64,000 nucleotides of DNA from Doris montereyensis (GCA_037039925.1 JAXRKP010000276.1:233501-297500); one strand, 5' to 3'. Shown: positions 1 through 42,045, numbered from the stretch's first letter. A program made the numbers and translations. Notes: generated by a model not told the origin, from the sequence alone.

Positions 1-1
1 A

Positions 2-29271
<29,270 letters not shown>

Positions 29272-30505
29272 GAATTGATGTGATAAGACGATGTGTAATT
29301 GAGTATCGACCCTACAAACTGTTCACTCTATGTAGCTATTGGACTGAAGAATTTGCTCTACTAAAGTTGTTTTCTGTAGTTTTAATTTTTATGGAAATGT
29401 TTTGAGAAAATTCCATGTTCCTTGAAAGTCACTTTTTCAGCAACCGTTGGTTAATTTTAAGAAATTTGTTTGGGAATATTCAGCCTCTGATTTAAAAAAA
29501 AAAAGTTTAAACTGTGCCGGTTGCCACGCAGTCTCTTTCAGTTTTAGATCTCACCTCCCATGTTTTGTTATTGGTAATTTCTGAAATAACTTCAATTTAG
29601 CAGATGACACCACTGCAATAATATGATGGGTTTGAATCAGATCTAGAAAATAGTAATAAAATTGAAAGTATGACCCCGCCATTCCAAAAGGTACAAACTG
29701 TGGATGCCTTTCGTCAAACAATTTAAATATATAAAAAAAAAAAGAAGTGTGGCTCTAAGTCTTCCGCATCATTCCGTGGGAAATTTTGATGTTTTGTGTT
29801 GAATTGATAGTGAGGGTATTGAAGGGTCAGGGTATTGCATTCACTGTGACTGGTGTTAAAATGGTGGTGGGGTGGCGGGTGGCAGGGTAGGCAGATGCAT
29901 GGTGCCGTGATGTGTGTGTGTGTGGCAGCCTCCTTTCTTTCCTTTTTGCCAAAAGGCGGAATTTGTATTGTTTTTATTTACATATTTTTACTCTGAGAGA
30001 AATGTTTGTTTGAGGTCAATTATTTGTCCAAGCAGTCAATTATTAAGTTACCTGAAAGTACTGTTCATCGAGCAGTTTCAGTAAGAAATATGGAATCTGT
30101 AAGGAAGGGTGATGAGAGTGGGAGTTGTGACTGTGAGGGGTTGAAAATTCACAGACGTTATAGTTTTGCAAGAAGCGATGAACTTTGTACTCAACATGTA
30201 AAGGGTGACTGTTCTACCTCAATCAGGACCAAACGCTTTCCTCCAAAGTTGTGATGGGATGATTGTGATATTGTTAAGTATGAGTCCGTTTATTTTGCAA
30301 TATGTAGGAAAATACCCGTCAGAAATCCTACACTTCCATATTTGAGTTGTATATATATATATAAAGGTTTGTCACATCACAAATGAGTTGTATCATGTGT
30401 TATAATTAATTGATAAACAAGCACCAAAAAAGAGGAAAAAAGAAAAGAGATTTGAAAATCTTGAAGGTGCTAAAAAGTTTGTAGAGAAAATAAAAATAAA
30501 GTTTC
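29272..30505 (+). other. Probable TRAPPC9 3' untranslated region and downstream flank
   Basis: This AT-rich sequence directly follows the TGA and has no coding similarity. Candidate polyadenylation signals AATAAA occur at 29657-29662 and about 30495-30500. I cannot tell which is used. A short GT repeat lies near 29910. A reverse-strand SINE B starts at about 30510. Confidence 0.5.
29657..29662 (+). promoter_or_regulatory. Candidate polyadenylation signal AATAAA
   Basis: This canonical hexamer lies 386 bp past the TRAPPC9 stop and is the first AATAAA on the plus strand downstream. Use is unproven; other hexamers occur further downstream. Confidence 0.35.
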
Positions 30506-30509
30506 TTTC

Positions 30510-30775
30510 TGGCCCTTACAGCCTGTAGATCCAGAGTGTATCTCCGTTTCTATAGCATAAAGCAGATCAGGGATGATAGTTGCTTCCTGGACAGGACGCT
30601 AGCCTGTGGCAGATTTTTACTCCCAAGATGTAGCTGGTACCCATTTGCATCTGGGTTGCGTGGAAAATGCATATTAATTGTCTTTCCCAAGGAATACAAT
30701 ATTGAATCTAGCATTGCTAGGATTCAAACCTAAGACCTCTTTATCCTAACCTTATCACTAAGCCAACGATGGTAA
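30510..30775 (-). repeat. SINE family B copy (reverse)
   Basis: It contains CTATAGCATAAAGCAGATCA, 'gtacccatttgcatctgggt', 'ctttcccaaggaatacaat' and 'gctaggattcaaacctaaga', the complement of the B-box region. It lies downstream of TRAPPC9. Confidence 0.65.
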
Positions 30776-31446
30776 ACAGATTTTGAAAATTTAACTAGCT
30801 CCAACTTGAGTGTTTATCTCACTTATTATCAAGCTTCAATGCAGTAGCTTCATTATTCAGATTTTACACAAATACTGCCTAGATACTGAGTTCATTGAGT
30901 TCACGTAGATAGAAGATATTCCCTTTAGGTCTATTGCACGCATTAGTCAGATTTATATGTTTTACAAGAAATCATGATTAATGCATTTTTACTATGTCAC
31001 TGGTGTGAAGCAATTCTAATGTCTTTTCTCTAAATTTGAAGTTTTGAGATAAAATGGCTTCAAAGTTTCTCAAGCTCTCAACAATTTTCTTGGAGTTACA
31101 ACACGGTTGATTTGATACAGGAGTCGATACACTGCCTTCTGCGTTACACTGATTATCCATTTTGCCTAGAGATACAACAATTTTGTTCTATACCAATGAT
31201 TCACACACTGCCATTATTCTCTTTATTTTTTCAGTTATTATCCTTGATAGCTATTTTTAATACTCAGCTCTAATGAAATCTAAATGTTTACCTTCTTGGT
31301 TTTTTTTACCTTAAAATTGGATTATTTTTTTGAGTATGACCTAGATACAGATCTGTAACTTTGAGAGCCACCTTGCATGGTTTATACAGGGTTCAAGAGT
31401 TTGTTTTATTTTTGTGCCTGGTAACCAGTCCCACTTTTTGCTCCGC

Positions 31447-31765
31447 GTAAGGGGGGACTTGGCAATCCAGAGGCAAGGTGTCAGGCTCTTAACCAATAGG
31501 TCGAGGGTTCAAGCCCTGACGGTTGACAAATTTTCTCGACTTCTTTCGAGTAAAACCTACCTGCCTGATCCAGGTAGGTGGATCGACACCAAATCCGAAA
31601 AGAGATTGATGATAAGAAGGAGGTCCCATGTGCAGATCACAACACTCTGTGCATGCGCGTTAAAGATCCCTTGGATGTTTATAAGGCAGTCTGGGGAAAT
31701 TCTTAAAATCCTACCAAAACCACTGAGACCACCTTAGTTGTGGATGTTGGTAAATCAAATGAAAA
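31447..31765 (+). repeat. SINE family A, best preserved promoter
   Basis: The head GGCAATCCAGAGGCAAGGTG is followed by a perfect-looking B box GGTTCAAGCCC at 31506-31516. The body contains GATCGACACC, AGGTCCCATGTGCAGATCAC, CGTTAAAGATCCCTTGGATG and CTGAGACCACCTTAGTTGTG, and ends 'gtaaatcaaatgaaaatg'. About 315 bp, the most complete copy. Confidence 0.8.
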
Positions 31766-32174
31766 TGAAAAGTGAAACTTTGTATACCTTCAAGTGTCAA
31801 TCGATACAATGTAGGAAATTCATGTCTTTTCCCCCCTTTGAAATATCGACTTTGTGTAAAGAAAACACTTTTTGTCTACCTGTTGCACCGTGTATGATAT
31901 CACAAATTTGAGGAATCTGTCATCTTGTCTGTTAAAGAGGAAAGTTTTGTTCACCAACCAAAGTGGTTGACGGTCGTTCGGGCTCACAGTTTTCCCATTG
32001 CTACGACCGAACAAGATTCATTGATTTATAAAAGAAAAATATTCAACTATCAGCTGCATAATGGTACTTGATTTAGCTAAAACAGTTTGCTTATATACTC
32101 AAAGTTTTTTAAGGATAAATGAAACTGGTCATATAAACAAGTCTGATATCATCAACACTGATACAGAGCCACAA

Positions 32175-32245
32175 CAGCAGCAAAAACAACAGCAACAACA
32201 ACTAGCAGCAACAGCAAAGAAAACAACAGCAACAACAGCTTGTTC
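32175..32245 (+). repeat. CAA/CAG-rich low-complexity tract
   Basis: Runs of CAACAG, CAGCAA and ACAACA give a Gln/Thr-rich open frame, which I treat as low-complexity DNA and not a gene. Confidence 0.7.
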
Positions 32246-32539
32246 TCATGTGAAATCTTCCCCAATAATATTTCACAGATCCTTTTTGCATCAGTCCTGA
32301 GAAGTGTTATTTTTAGATCAGGTTTATACCATCAAATAATATTATCATGGTAAAACCAAAATACTACTTTAAACTTGTATCACCTTGAATACAAAAGAAC
32401 ACTTTCCAAAATTATATGACTTAGCACTTTGTCGCATTGTAATGGATTTGGACGCTAATGTTCTCTTTGCTAAAGGTTGAAAAACGTTCAATCAAGGTAA
32501 TTTTGTAAAGTAGCTTTTCATTAAATGTTCAATTTTATT

Positions 32540-32760
32540 TGGGACGAAATGGCCGAGGCGTTAAAAGACATTGCACTGTGACCTAGCGGTACTGGATCTG
32601 AGCCCCACCTCAGACATTTCATGTTTTTATTTCCTTGAGCAAGAAAATTTACCTTATTTGCTCACTTGGACAACAAGGGTGACTCCCGCTGCATTGAGCA
32701 TAAGCCCTATGATAGTCTACATTCCTTTCTTTAAAGAAATTGGACCCACATAGATGTCTG
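32540..32760 (+). repeat. SINE family C copy (tRNA-Leu/Ser-like head)
   Basis: The head AAATGGCCGAGGCGTTAAAA and a 'ggatctgagcccc' B-box region are followed by 'gggtgactcccgctgcattg' and 'agccctatgatagtctac'. It matches 54597-54830 along its length. Confidence 0.7.
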
Positions 32761-32764
32761 TACG

Positions 32765-35700
32765 GACAACACTCATTTTGTTTTTTCAATTTTATTTAGA
32801 TAGTCATGGTTCTTTAGAAACACCTACTCTGCCAAATTTGGGGTTGTCACACTGTTTCCATTTCAAACCTCAGATGTTTTATTTGAAAGACAAACTATGT
32901 AATGCTTTGTGTCTGCCATTTTGCAAGCTTTGACAATTTGTGTGTATGTGTGTGTGTGTGTGGGATAAATAACATTGTAGCTGTGGAAATCATTTGTTTA
33001 AGTTAAAAGACTCTTCTGACGTCATCAGAGTCTGCTCTGGTATAGATATATACATATATATAAATCTTTGCTTTTTTTCTTCATTACAAATCATTTAAGT
33101 AGTCTCCGTACGTTCTTTACTCAGTATTCATAATGATGTCAAGTCTTTCATTAATTACAATGTCTTATAATGTTTTCAAGTCAAGTTTCATTTGTTGCTT
33201 TTTGACAAAACTACTTGGTCAAATTTCAATGGTTATCGTATATGCACAAAAATTGCTTCTATTTTCATAACAAAAAACATTATCCCTGTTTTAAAAATTT
33301 GTTCTATATAAGATGGACCCTGTTTTTTTTTATGTCACTATTAGGTCGGTTGAGCTACGAATAAAAGAATGCCATTATCAAGAATGCTCTCAAAATTCGA
33401 CTTGTTACTTCGTCAGCAGGTCGAAGTTAGTGCCATGTCATATCTTCTGTTGAGCATGTCACGTCACGATGAAAAATTGTGTTCTTTTGTTGTGCAGGCA
33501 TTTTATAAAGGGGTTGATCCAAAGAATATTTTCAATAAAGGCAATATAATAGAGGATTCATTATTGTATAAATGCAGTAAATTATCAATTTTTATCTCCT
33601 TTTCTTATAAAATATAAAAATGCTAATTTAAAATTTCAGTCTTTAACACTACTATATGTAAAATCTTTATTATGGAAATTAAAGATTGTATTTGACATTG
33701 TTGATGAAGTGTTGTTGATCACATCCTTTCTGTAAAAGAATCTGTCTCACACGTATTTATGTACTACTTAGCGGGAGATCATCATTATCACATCTATTAT
33801 CATCACTGCTTTATGAAAAACACTGATGTGGCAATGGCAGCAAAAGATTGTATTTTGAAAGAGAAATTTCAAGTCTTTAACCTGTATGGGACTAGAACTA
33901 GAAAACAAGGCTTGAGTTTTGTTCCACACAGAATGTTTTCTTCTTTTTTTCTTTTATTTAGTTGTATTTCGAATCTATACATATTTTATAAATAACGTTT
34001 ATTGACAAATCGATGATTACAATTTTCAACAAATTATTAAGGATGAAAATTTTAACAAAAAGTGTTCTTAATATTTGGTTTCTTTTGTTGAGTTTCTTCT
34101 CCTTCATGGCTTTTTAAAATGAATATTTTGACATAATGACGACTGCTATGTGCCTTAAACTATTCACTGCGTCCAAAGCTTAAGTCGTAAAATGTGCGTG
34201 AGATAAGTGGTAAAAATTGTGCCCCCTCCCCTCCCTCCATGGTCCTTCTGTACCGCAGGTTTGGTGAAATTGAAATTCTCTTTCTGATTCTGTTTTTAAA
34301 TTTTTCCCTCTCATAGGTTTCTGAGATTTGCTTGGGAGTATGCTATAGTATAGTGTGTGTTTGTGTGTATGAGCAACCCCCCCCCCCCCCACCACACACC
34401 TCCCCCACCCCCAGTCATCACAGAACCAAATTACTTCATTTATATGCACTGTATGTTACTGTGATTTTTGTGTCATTAATTGATACAGCACTTGCATAAT
34501 TTTCCTGCGGCTTGCCTTCAAGTTTCACCACCCTCCCTTTCCCTTTCCTCCTCCAGACCATTTGACCAAAGCTGGTGTCTTAATTGAATTGCTTCCACAT
34601 CAGAATGCCAAAAATTTTGTTTTTCGTGACATTGTAATGGTGAATTTGTATCCTATGATAACTGATTACGCGTAGAATGTCTTGTTTTTTACATAAATGA
34701 GAATAACTGGGTCATTCCTTAGGTTGTTTTCTGTTGTTTACACTTCCCTACCCCATCACCCCGCTGTCTCTTTCTTTTCTTTTTCTCTGAAGGTCACAAT
34801 TCAAAGCTATAATTTTTCCTTTTATTTTTATGTTGTTCAATTCATCCAGATTTATTTGAGAATTTGTTTCATTTTTCTTTTGCTTGAAAATTCAAACGTT
34901 ATCGGCGCCTTTAGTCAACTAGACTATCATAGGTTGCTGAGTGCTTTGGCTTAGCTTTGAGATTATGTGGCCGGCTAATTGTTAAGTTAGATGTGAGGAA
35001 AATGCTTTGTGTTATCATAGAGATCATTGGCTCTAGAACTGACATGATCTTTTTGTGAAGATTGTAATTCCAGGAAAGGGACTTCCAGTGGTGCCAACCT
35101 ACTGCGAAAAAAAGTGGATTTGTACACTTTTTTTCGAGATTGTATGCCAATAACAACAAAAAAATTGTACACTTTTTTAGCTTTTTTTTGTTTCTCTTTA
35201 TCACATTAATTTTGTTAGTATTTTCAAATGGTAAGGCCTACACTTTTTGTTCTCCATATATATCTTCCTTTTTTAGCAAGCAATCTTTCACTTTTTCTGT
35301 TCACGGGATTTGCAGTTCTGGATTTGACTCGTAGACCTTATTTTCGGCACTAGGCTCGTAATTTACTTAACTGGTACGTGGTCAGAGGCAAGCGCTGGGA
35401 TATTGTTTATATGCTCGATTGGGGAAACTGAGGAGAGATTCTGAAATAAAATACTCTTGCTAGGGACTAATGACCTTGGATGGGTGAGCTCATATTCTAT
35501 AAGAAGCAGACTTTCAATTGATTATTTGTTTAATTATTTTATAAGCTCAAAATATTAAACTGATATAAAAAATTTAAAAAAAAGGTCCTAAATATGAGAT
35601 GCTATGCTCAAGAAAAACTTCAAATACGTGAGTTAGAATGTTTTTTATGAATGAAATGTATTTTGTATGTGTGTAAATGAACTTTTCTTTCTTCTTCTTT

Positions 35701-36125
35701 TTTTGAAGTTGAATGAGTAAGCTTTTCATATGCATCAAGTTTTCTATTAATGTTTCAACACATAAAGGATGATGCATTATAAAGTTTGTATGTTTCATTT
35801 TTCTTCCCATTAGAAATTTGTACTTATGATCCACTTAGTATGTTTTTGGCATTAGAAAATATTATAGCCTTGATAAATTTATGGCAGCAACACTGCCACT
35901 CCCCATACGTTTCTCTCCATGCATTTGTTGTGCAATAATATGTGTACGTAGAAGAACGGATGTCTGTTGTTTTTTCTAATTGTTTTTTTTTCCACTGCTG
36001 TCAAATGGCTTATTTATGTGTTCTATTTAGATAGCTTTAGATGCTGAAGACAAGATAGGGATGTCTTCACAGATAATTGAGATAACTATGTAATGCTATT
36101 ATTGATGACAACACAAGTGATGTAA
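32765..36125. other. AT-rich intergenic sequence, no gene seen
   Basis: About 3.4 kb without coding similarity. It holds a short GT run (near 32940), a poly-C run of about 15 (near 34378) and several AATAAA hexamers (for example 33534-33539). The open frames here are short, unconserved in look, and end at random. Confidence 0.6.
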
Positions 36126-36129
36126 AGTT

Positions 36130-36385
36130 CCTTCCAGGTCTTACGGCCCGTAGAGCCTGAGCTTATCGTGGTTTCTATAGCATGAAATGGAACAGGTGAT
36201 AATAGGACAGGAAGGGTAGTCTGTCACCAGGTTTTACTCCTGTTTGCACCTAAATTGGGTGGGGCGATGAATGCTAAGTTTTTTCAGAGGAGCTCAACTT
36301 CATACTTAGCATTATCAGGATTCAAACCCAGGACCTCTCAATCCAAAGGATATCAGCCTACCATTGGGTTATCGATTCAACTACA
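36130..36385 (-). repeat. SINE family B copy (reverse)
   Basis: It has TTCTATAGCATGAAATGGAA, 'tagcattatcaggattcaaa' (complement of the B-box region) and the tRNA-like head 'atcagcctaccattgggtta'. It lies 370 bp before the 59-bp minisatellite. Confidence 0.65.
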
Positions 36386-36754
36386 AGTTATCTTTTTAAG
36401 CCTATCATTTCAAGTTTGAATAATTAAGATTAATTTAAATTTTCTGTGCCTCATTCATAGAACCATGTAACTATATAAATATTTATTGTAATTAAATTTT
36501 TTTTGGAGGGATTGTTTTTTCTTTTCTTTATGTACACATGTACATGTATATTATATGTAATATATGATATGAATGATTATTAGATATCCTCAGGTTGTCA
36601 GTTAGTGGCAACCTCCTACTATAAATATTAGTAGTGAAATGTATAGCTGTGTAGACACAGTCATATTCCATGGATAGACATGCTCAGGAATGTTTCTGCT
36701 GCCCAATACTAAACATAATCTGAATAATGTTACAGTAGGCTGACACTCACTGAC

Positions 36755-38126
36755 AGATAAAGAACATACAGATAATAATGGAAAAGTCTAAGAGAAACAA
36801 GATAGGACATATTGAAGAACACAGATAATAATGGAAAGGTTTGATAGGAATAAGATAGGACAGATATGAAGAAGAACATACAGATAATAATGGAAAGGTC
36901 TAAGAGGAACAAGATAGGACAGATATGAAGAAGAACATACAGATAATAATGGAGAGGTCTAAGAGGAACAAGATAAGACAGATGTGAAGAAGAACATACA
37001 GATAATAATGGAAAATAAGAAGAAAAAGATAAGACAGATATGAAGAACATACAGATAATAATGGAGAGGTCTAAGAGGAACAAGATAAGACAGATGTGAA
37101 GAAGAACATACCGATAATAATGGAAAGGTCTAAAAGGAAAAAGATAAGACAGATACGAAGAAGAACATATAGATAATAATGAAAAGGTCTAGGAGGAAAA
37201 GATAAGACAGATATGAAAAAGAACATACAGATAATAATGGAAAAGTCGTAAGAGGAAAAAGGTAAGACAGATATGAAGAAGAACATACAGATAATAATGG
37301 AAAGGTCTAAAAGAAACATGATAGGACAGATGTAAAGAAGAACATGCAGATAATAATGGAATGGTCTAAAAGAAACAAGATAGGACAGATATAAAGAAGA
37401 ACATACAGATAATAATGGAAAGGTCTAAAAGAAACATGATAGGACAGATATGAAGAAGAACATACAGATAATAATGGAAAGGTCTAAAAGAAACATGATA
37501 GGACAGATGTAAAGAAGAACATGCAGATAATAATCGAAAAGTCTAAGATAAGACAGGTATGAAGAAGAACATACAGATAATATCAATAATGAAAAGGTCT
37601 AAGAGGAATATGATAGGACATATATGAAGAAGAACATGCAGATAATATCAATAATGAAAAGGTCTAAAAGAAACAAGATAGGACAGATGTAAAGAAGAAC
37701 ATGCAGATAATATTAATAATAGAAAGGTCTAAGACTCTTAGTAAGAGGAATATGATAGGACATATATATGAAGAAGAACATACATATAATAATGTAAAAA
37801 AATCGAAGAGGAACAAGATAAGAGAGATATGAAGAAGAACATACAGATAATAATGGAGAGGTCTAAGAGGAACAAGATAGGACAGATATGAAGAAGAACA
37901 TACAGATAATATCAATAATGAAAAGGTCTAAGAGGAATATAATATGACATATATGAAGAAGAACATGCAAATAATATTGATAATGAAAAGGTCTAAGAGG
38001 AATATGATAGGACAGATATGAAGAAGAATATACCGATAATATTAATAATGAAAAGGTCTAAGAGGAATATAATAGGACATATATGAAGAAGAACATACAG
38101 ATAATATTAATAATGGAAAGGTCTAA
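36755..38126. repeat. 59-bp minisatellite, first segment (about 23 units)
   Basis: The unit starts GAAGAAGAACATACAGATAA, continues 'taatggaaaggtctaagagg' and ends 'aacaagataggacagatat'. Copies differ by point changes and small indels; near 37560-38110 a longer unit variant reads 'gataatatcaataatg'. It is interrupted at 38127 by a transposon. Reverse-strand open frames are repeat artefacts. Confidence 0.92.
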
Positions 38127-39376
38127 AGGGCCCTACACACCTTCACTCCAACCAAGTCGGGTCAAACTCTGGTCATACCCGTCACGCGAAACCGCCATGC
38201 CATGAGACAGTTTCGCATATTGTCATTCACACCACACGTGTTTATCTGCAAGATCTAGGCGTAGCACGCGAGGTATGTCTACAAAGCTCAGTAATTAAAC
38301 ATGGCGGAATGTAGTGATGTTGATGAGTAACTTGCAATTTATGTGTTGTTGGCAGCAAAGAAAAAGAAAAGGAAAAAGTTAGCAATATGGAAGAAGGACT
38401 GGCTTCTACAAAAAGGAGCATTTGGGCCGCATCAACATGTTGCGGGAATTGCAGCCTTATCCGATCTTGACTTGGACTTAAATCAATTTCCAATGAGGAA
38501 CAAGTTGTCCTATAAACTTCTTGGCCTTTTAAAAATAAAAGATTGGAGGAGTACCATAGCTTGGGCTGATACACTGCATCAGACCCAGCACCAGACAATT
38601 TGGAACTCTCAATCTTTTTAAGTTCCTTTCGAAATGATTCACGCAGGTTGATTTTTTTTGTTCACAATGTATTCTTTGTCTGCTACCGAATCAAACGTTT
38701 TAACAAAATCTACTACATTCAGGTAGGCCCTTCCTTCACAAATCGATCACTAAACGTTTGGATTTAATTTTCCACAAGCTGTCATGAGAACGGTAAATTT
38801 AAATGAATTCCAGAATCTTTTCTTTCGACCACGAAGCCATTTTTATTGTATCTATTGTTAATAACTGATCTGCACCTACTTAACACATTGACTGCAGTGC
38901 GAAATATATATGTGTGTCTCTGTGTAGTACAAGAGTAAAAAAAAGAAAGAAGCTATTTGATCCTAGATAAGTGCAATGGTAATGTTTTCTCTACTCAAAA
39001 AATAAATAAATTTGCTCCACGGTTTTCAATAAGTAAGCATAAAAAGGGGATTATAGTCTAGACTTCGGTAATCTCGACATGTTGATTTCAAAAATGGATT
39101 TTTTGTTGTTGATTTGACTGATATTTAATTGTTTTAGGAGCTCAATGTTCACTTCCCGCCTCACGATACTTTAAAGGAAAGCCGCCTCTCCCGATAGAGC
39201 TCGGAGTCTGCGGCAGACTGGTTGACCCGTTGCCAGAAAATCAAACGCGCTCAGTTTTTTGGTTGACCCATCGGGCCGTTGGATCAAAACGGGTTTCCAC
39301 CCACACCTGGATTTCTGCCCGTCAGTTTGGAGGTTCATTCCAAACTATCGGTTGACCCTTAGGTGTGTAGGGCCCT
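38127..39376 (+). mobile_element. PIF/Harbinger-like transposon, defective, 1250 bp
   Basis: Perfect 16-bp terminal inverted repeats AGGGCCCTACACACCT bound the element. TAA lies immediately outside both ends (38124-38126 and 39377-39379), and the flanks rejoin the minisatellite unit exactly at GGTC-TAA-GAGG. A 3-bp TWA duplication is diagnostic of PIF/Harbinger. The interior keeps a start ATG at 38301, then a stop. An open frame (38343-38621) begins LLAAKKKKRKKLAIWKKDWL and looks like the basic N-terminus of a Harbinger transposase. The DDE core is absent. Confidence 0.85.
38343..38621 (+). pseudogene. Harbinger-like transposase N-terminal remnant
   Basis: The Lys-rich start (KKKKRKKLAIWKKDWLLQKG) leads into AFGPHQHVAGIAALSDLDLD, then FPMRNKLSYKLLGLL. 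This resembles the W-x-WL...L..D...F..F.RM....F..LL pattern before the DDE domain in PIF/Harbinger transposases. A TGA/TAA-type stop upstream separates it from the ATG at 38301. It is 92 codons long against several hundred in a full protein. Confidence 0.5.
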
Positions 39377-39463
39377 TAAGAGGAACAATAGTATGACTTA
39401 TATGAAGAAGAACATACAGATAATAATGGAAAGGTCTAAGAGGAAAAAGATAGGACAGAAATC

Positions 39464-39465
<2 letters not shown>
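39377..39465. repeat. 59-bp minisatellite, middle segment
   Basis: About 1.5 units lie between the Harbinger-like element and the (AAT)n tail of a reverse-strand LINE. Confidence 0.9.
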
Positions 39466-39538
<73 letters not shown>

Positions 39539-40665
39539 TATACTTCTATGGCGCCTTTTCTCAAAAGAGCTCAAAGCGCCTCACAATAGCATACAATACA
39601 ACATAAATAAAATATAATGGTCATAGAACATGATATTTAAAAGAGTCAAAATGTATCACATGAATATCCTAAAATAGAAGGGTTTATGAGTCCACTCAAA
39701 AGATTCAAATGATACAACAATCTTTAAAACATACAAAAGAGTATAACATGATCACGAAACCTAAAAGATACATTGTAAATAATACATTAAGCTAAAAAAA
39801 GATAGACACACTGAATTAGTAAAGTATTTAATGAATAGAGCATTCTTACAAGAGACACGAGATATATAATGCGCATAGATATAATCAAAAAATTCATTAT
39901 AAATATAAGCTATCCTAACAAAAACAACGATCGTTAAAGTAGGCTTAAAAAGACTCTAAGCATTATAATTATATGCCCTCTTAAACTTAAAAGATGGGTT
40001 TTAAAAGACTTCCTAAACGGTCCAAGGGGTATAGAGTTCCTACAACATTCACCCAGACCATTCCACAGTTGAGGTGCACACACAGAAAAAGCTTTCTCAC
40101 CAAAACGAATCGATGTACGGTGTATACAAAGATAGTTACTATTATTAGACCTCAAGACTCTATGTTTAAAATAGGGATTAAAAGTAATAAAAGCTCGTCT
40201 AGATAGGGCGGAGCTAGATTATTAAAACATTTATAAGTCATGCAAAGGACCTTAAAGTCAATTCTCTCTCTGACTGGCAACCAATGGAGGTCTTTAAGTA
40301 CATTGGTAATGTGATCACATTTCTTTTTAAGAGCAATAGTTCTGGCTGCATAATTTTGTATCTTTTGAAGTTTAGATAGAAGTTTTTTTGACATACCAGA
40401 CAAGAGGGAGTTGCAGTAATCGAATCTACTGGTTACAAAGGCATTTATCAAAAGTTAAGCAGTATCCTCATCAATAAAATATCTGATTCTGCTAATATTC
40501 TTAAGATGGAACATAGATGTTTGACATATTTGATTAATTTGCTTCTCCATTGTGAGGTGAGGATCAAGACAAAAGCCTAAATTCTTAACAGCATTGGACA
40601 TTTTAACATGTGAATTACAAATATTTACATTGCAATATGCATGGATTAATAGTTTTGACCGATAT
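39466..40665 (-). pseudogene. CR1/L2-like LINE 3' half, inserted in minisatellite
   Basis: Read on the reverse strand, 40665 to 39540 encodes (with breaks) KNLGFCLDPHLTMEKQI, then INAFVTSRFDYCNSLLSGMS, LQKIQNYAARTIALKKK, DLHWLPVRERIDFKVLCMTY, then GEKAFSVCAPQLWNGLG and FRKSFKTHLL. These are the thumb and C-terminal blocks of CR1/L2-type RT. The 3' end forms GGCGCTTTGAGCTCTTTTGA and GGCGCC, then (ATT)n, which is the (AAT)n at 39466-39537. The palm domain is missing (5' truncation). Confidence 0.85.
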
Positions 40666-41556
40666 GAAGAAGAACATACAGATAATAATGGAAAAGTCTA
40701 AGAGGAACACGATAGGACAGATATGAAGAAGAACATACAGATAATAATGGAAAGATCTAAGAGGAACAAGGTAAGACATATATGAAGAAGAACATACAGA
40801 TAATAATGGAAAAGTTTAAGAGGAACAAGATAGGACATATATGAAGAAGAACATACAGATAATAATGGAACGATCTAAGAAGAACACGATAGGACAGATA
40901 TAAAGAAGAACATACAGATAATAATGGAAAAGTTTAAGAAGAAAAAGATAAGACAGATATGAAGAAGAACATACAGATAATAATGGAAAAGTTTAAGATG
41001 AAAAAGATAAGACAGATATGAAGAAGAACATACAGATAATAATGGAAAAGTCTAAGAAGAACAAGATAAGACAGATATGAAGAAGAACATACAGATAATA
41101 ATGGAAAAGTTTAAGATGAAGAAGAACATACAGATAATAATGGAAAAGTCTAAGAAGAACAAGATAAGACATATATGAAGAATAACATACAGATAATAAT
41201 GGAAAAGTTTAAGAGGAACAAGATAGGACATATATGAAGAAGAACATACAGATAATAATGGAAAGATCTAAGAGAAACAAGATAGGACAGATAATAATAT
41301 CTAAGAGAAACAAGATATGAAGAAGAACATACAGATGATAATGGAAAGGTCTAAGAGAAACAAGATAGGACATATATGAAGAAGAACATACCGATAATAA
41401 TGGAAAGGTCTAAGAGAAACAAGATAGGACATATATGAAGAAGAACATACAGATAATAATGGAAAGATCTACGAGAAACAAGATAGGACATATATGAAGA
41501 AGAACATACAGATGATAATGGAAAGGTCTAAGAGTAATAAAATAGGACATATATAA
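40666..41556. repeat. 59-bp minisatellite, last segment (about 15 units)
   Basis: It has the same unit as 36755-38126 and resumes with GATATGAAGAAGAACATACA. One unit near 41110 is shortened. It ends where unique sequence starts 'aatggctgtcctt'. Confidence 0.92.
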
Positions 41557-41914
41557 TGGCTGTCCTTATGGTACTTGATCTCCACACGGTTTGGGGTTGT
41601 TTGAACCTAGCTCTGACACTGACTGCCTAAACATGTCTGGGCCACCGACGCCATTTTTTATTCATGGTTTTTCTTTTTTAATTGTTTTTTGTGTTCTCTT
41701 CTCCAGTATGCTGATAACAGTTAATCTCTAGTATAACTAAGTTCTAGTTTAGCCTGTTCAGCAGGATCAGGGATGGGGGTTGCCTGAAAAATCCAATCTA
41801 CCAATAATAATATAGTTTGTACTCCCATGCTTGGATTTGAACCATGCTTTTCTGGCCTTTATTTTGAGCACTCTAAAGAAGGCTAGATTAGGAACCGAGT
41901 CTTACAGGAGAGGG

Positions 41915-42045
41915 TGTGGTTGACAGGGGCTGCTGGTAGGTCCTATTTCTTTCCATACTTATCTTTTATAGACTTGTTGTTTCCTCTTATTTCACACTGA
42001 GATCATCGCATATGATGGACGTGGTAAATTTCATACATTCAACTC
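41915..42045 (+). repeat. Family D short dispersed repeat
   Basis: TGACAGGGGCTGCTGGTAGG, TTGTTTCCTCTTATTTCACA, 'ctgagatcatcgcatatgat' and 'gtggtaaatttca' match the D family. Confidence 0.65.

Noticed and set aside
30006..30254. An 82-codon gene just downstream of TRAPPC9
   Set aside because: No domain, no splice or start context, and it lies in the probable 3' UTR or flank. Its length is within chance for this region.
36730..37915. Reverse-strand membrane-like repeat proteins (PLHYYLYVLLHI...)
   Set aside because: They are translations of the 59-bp minisatellite. The frames shift between units and end at unit indels.
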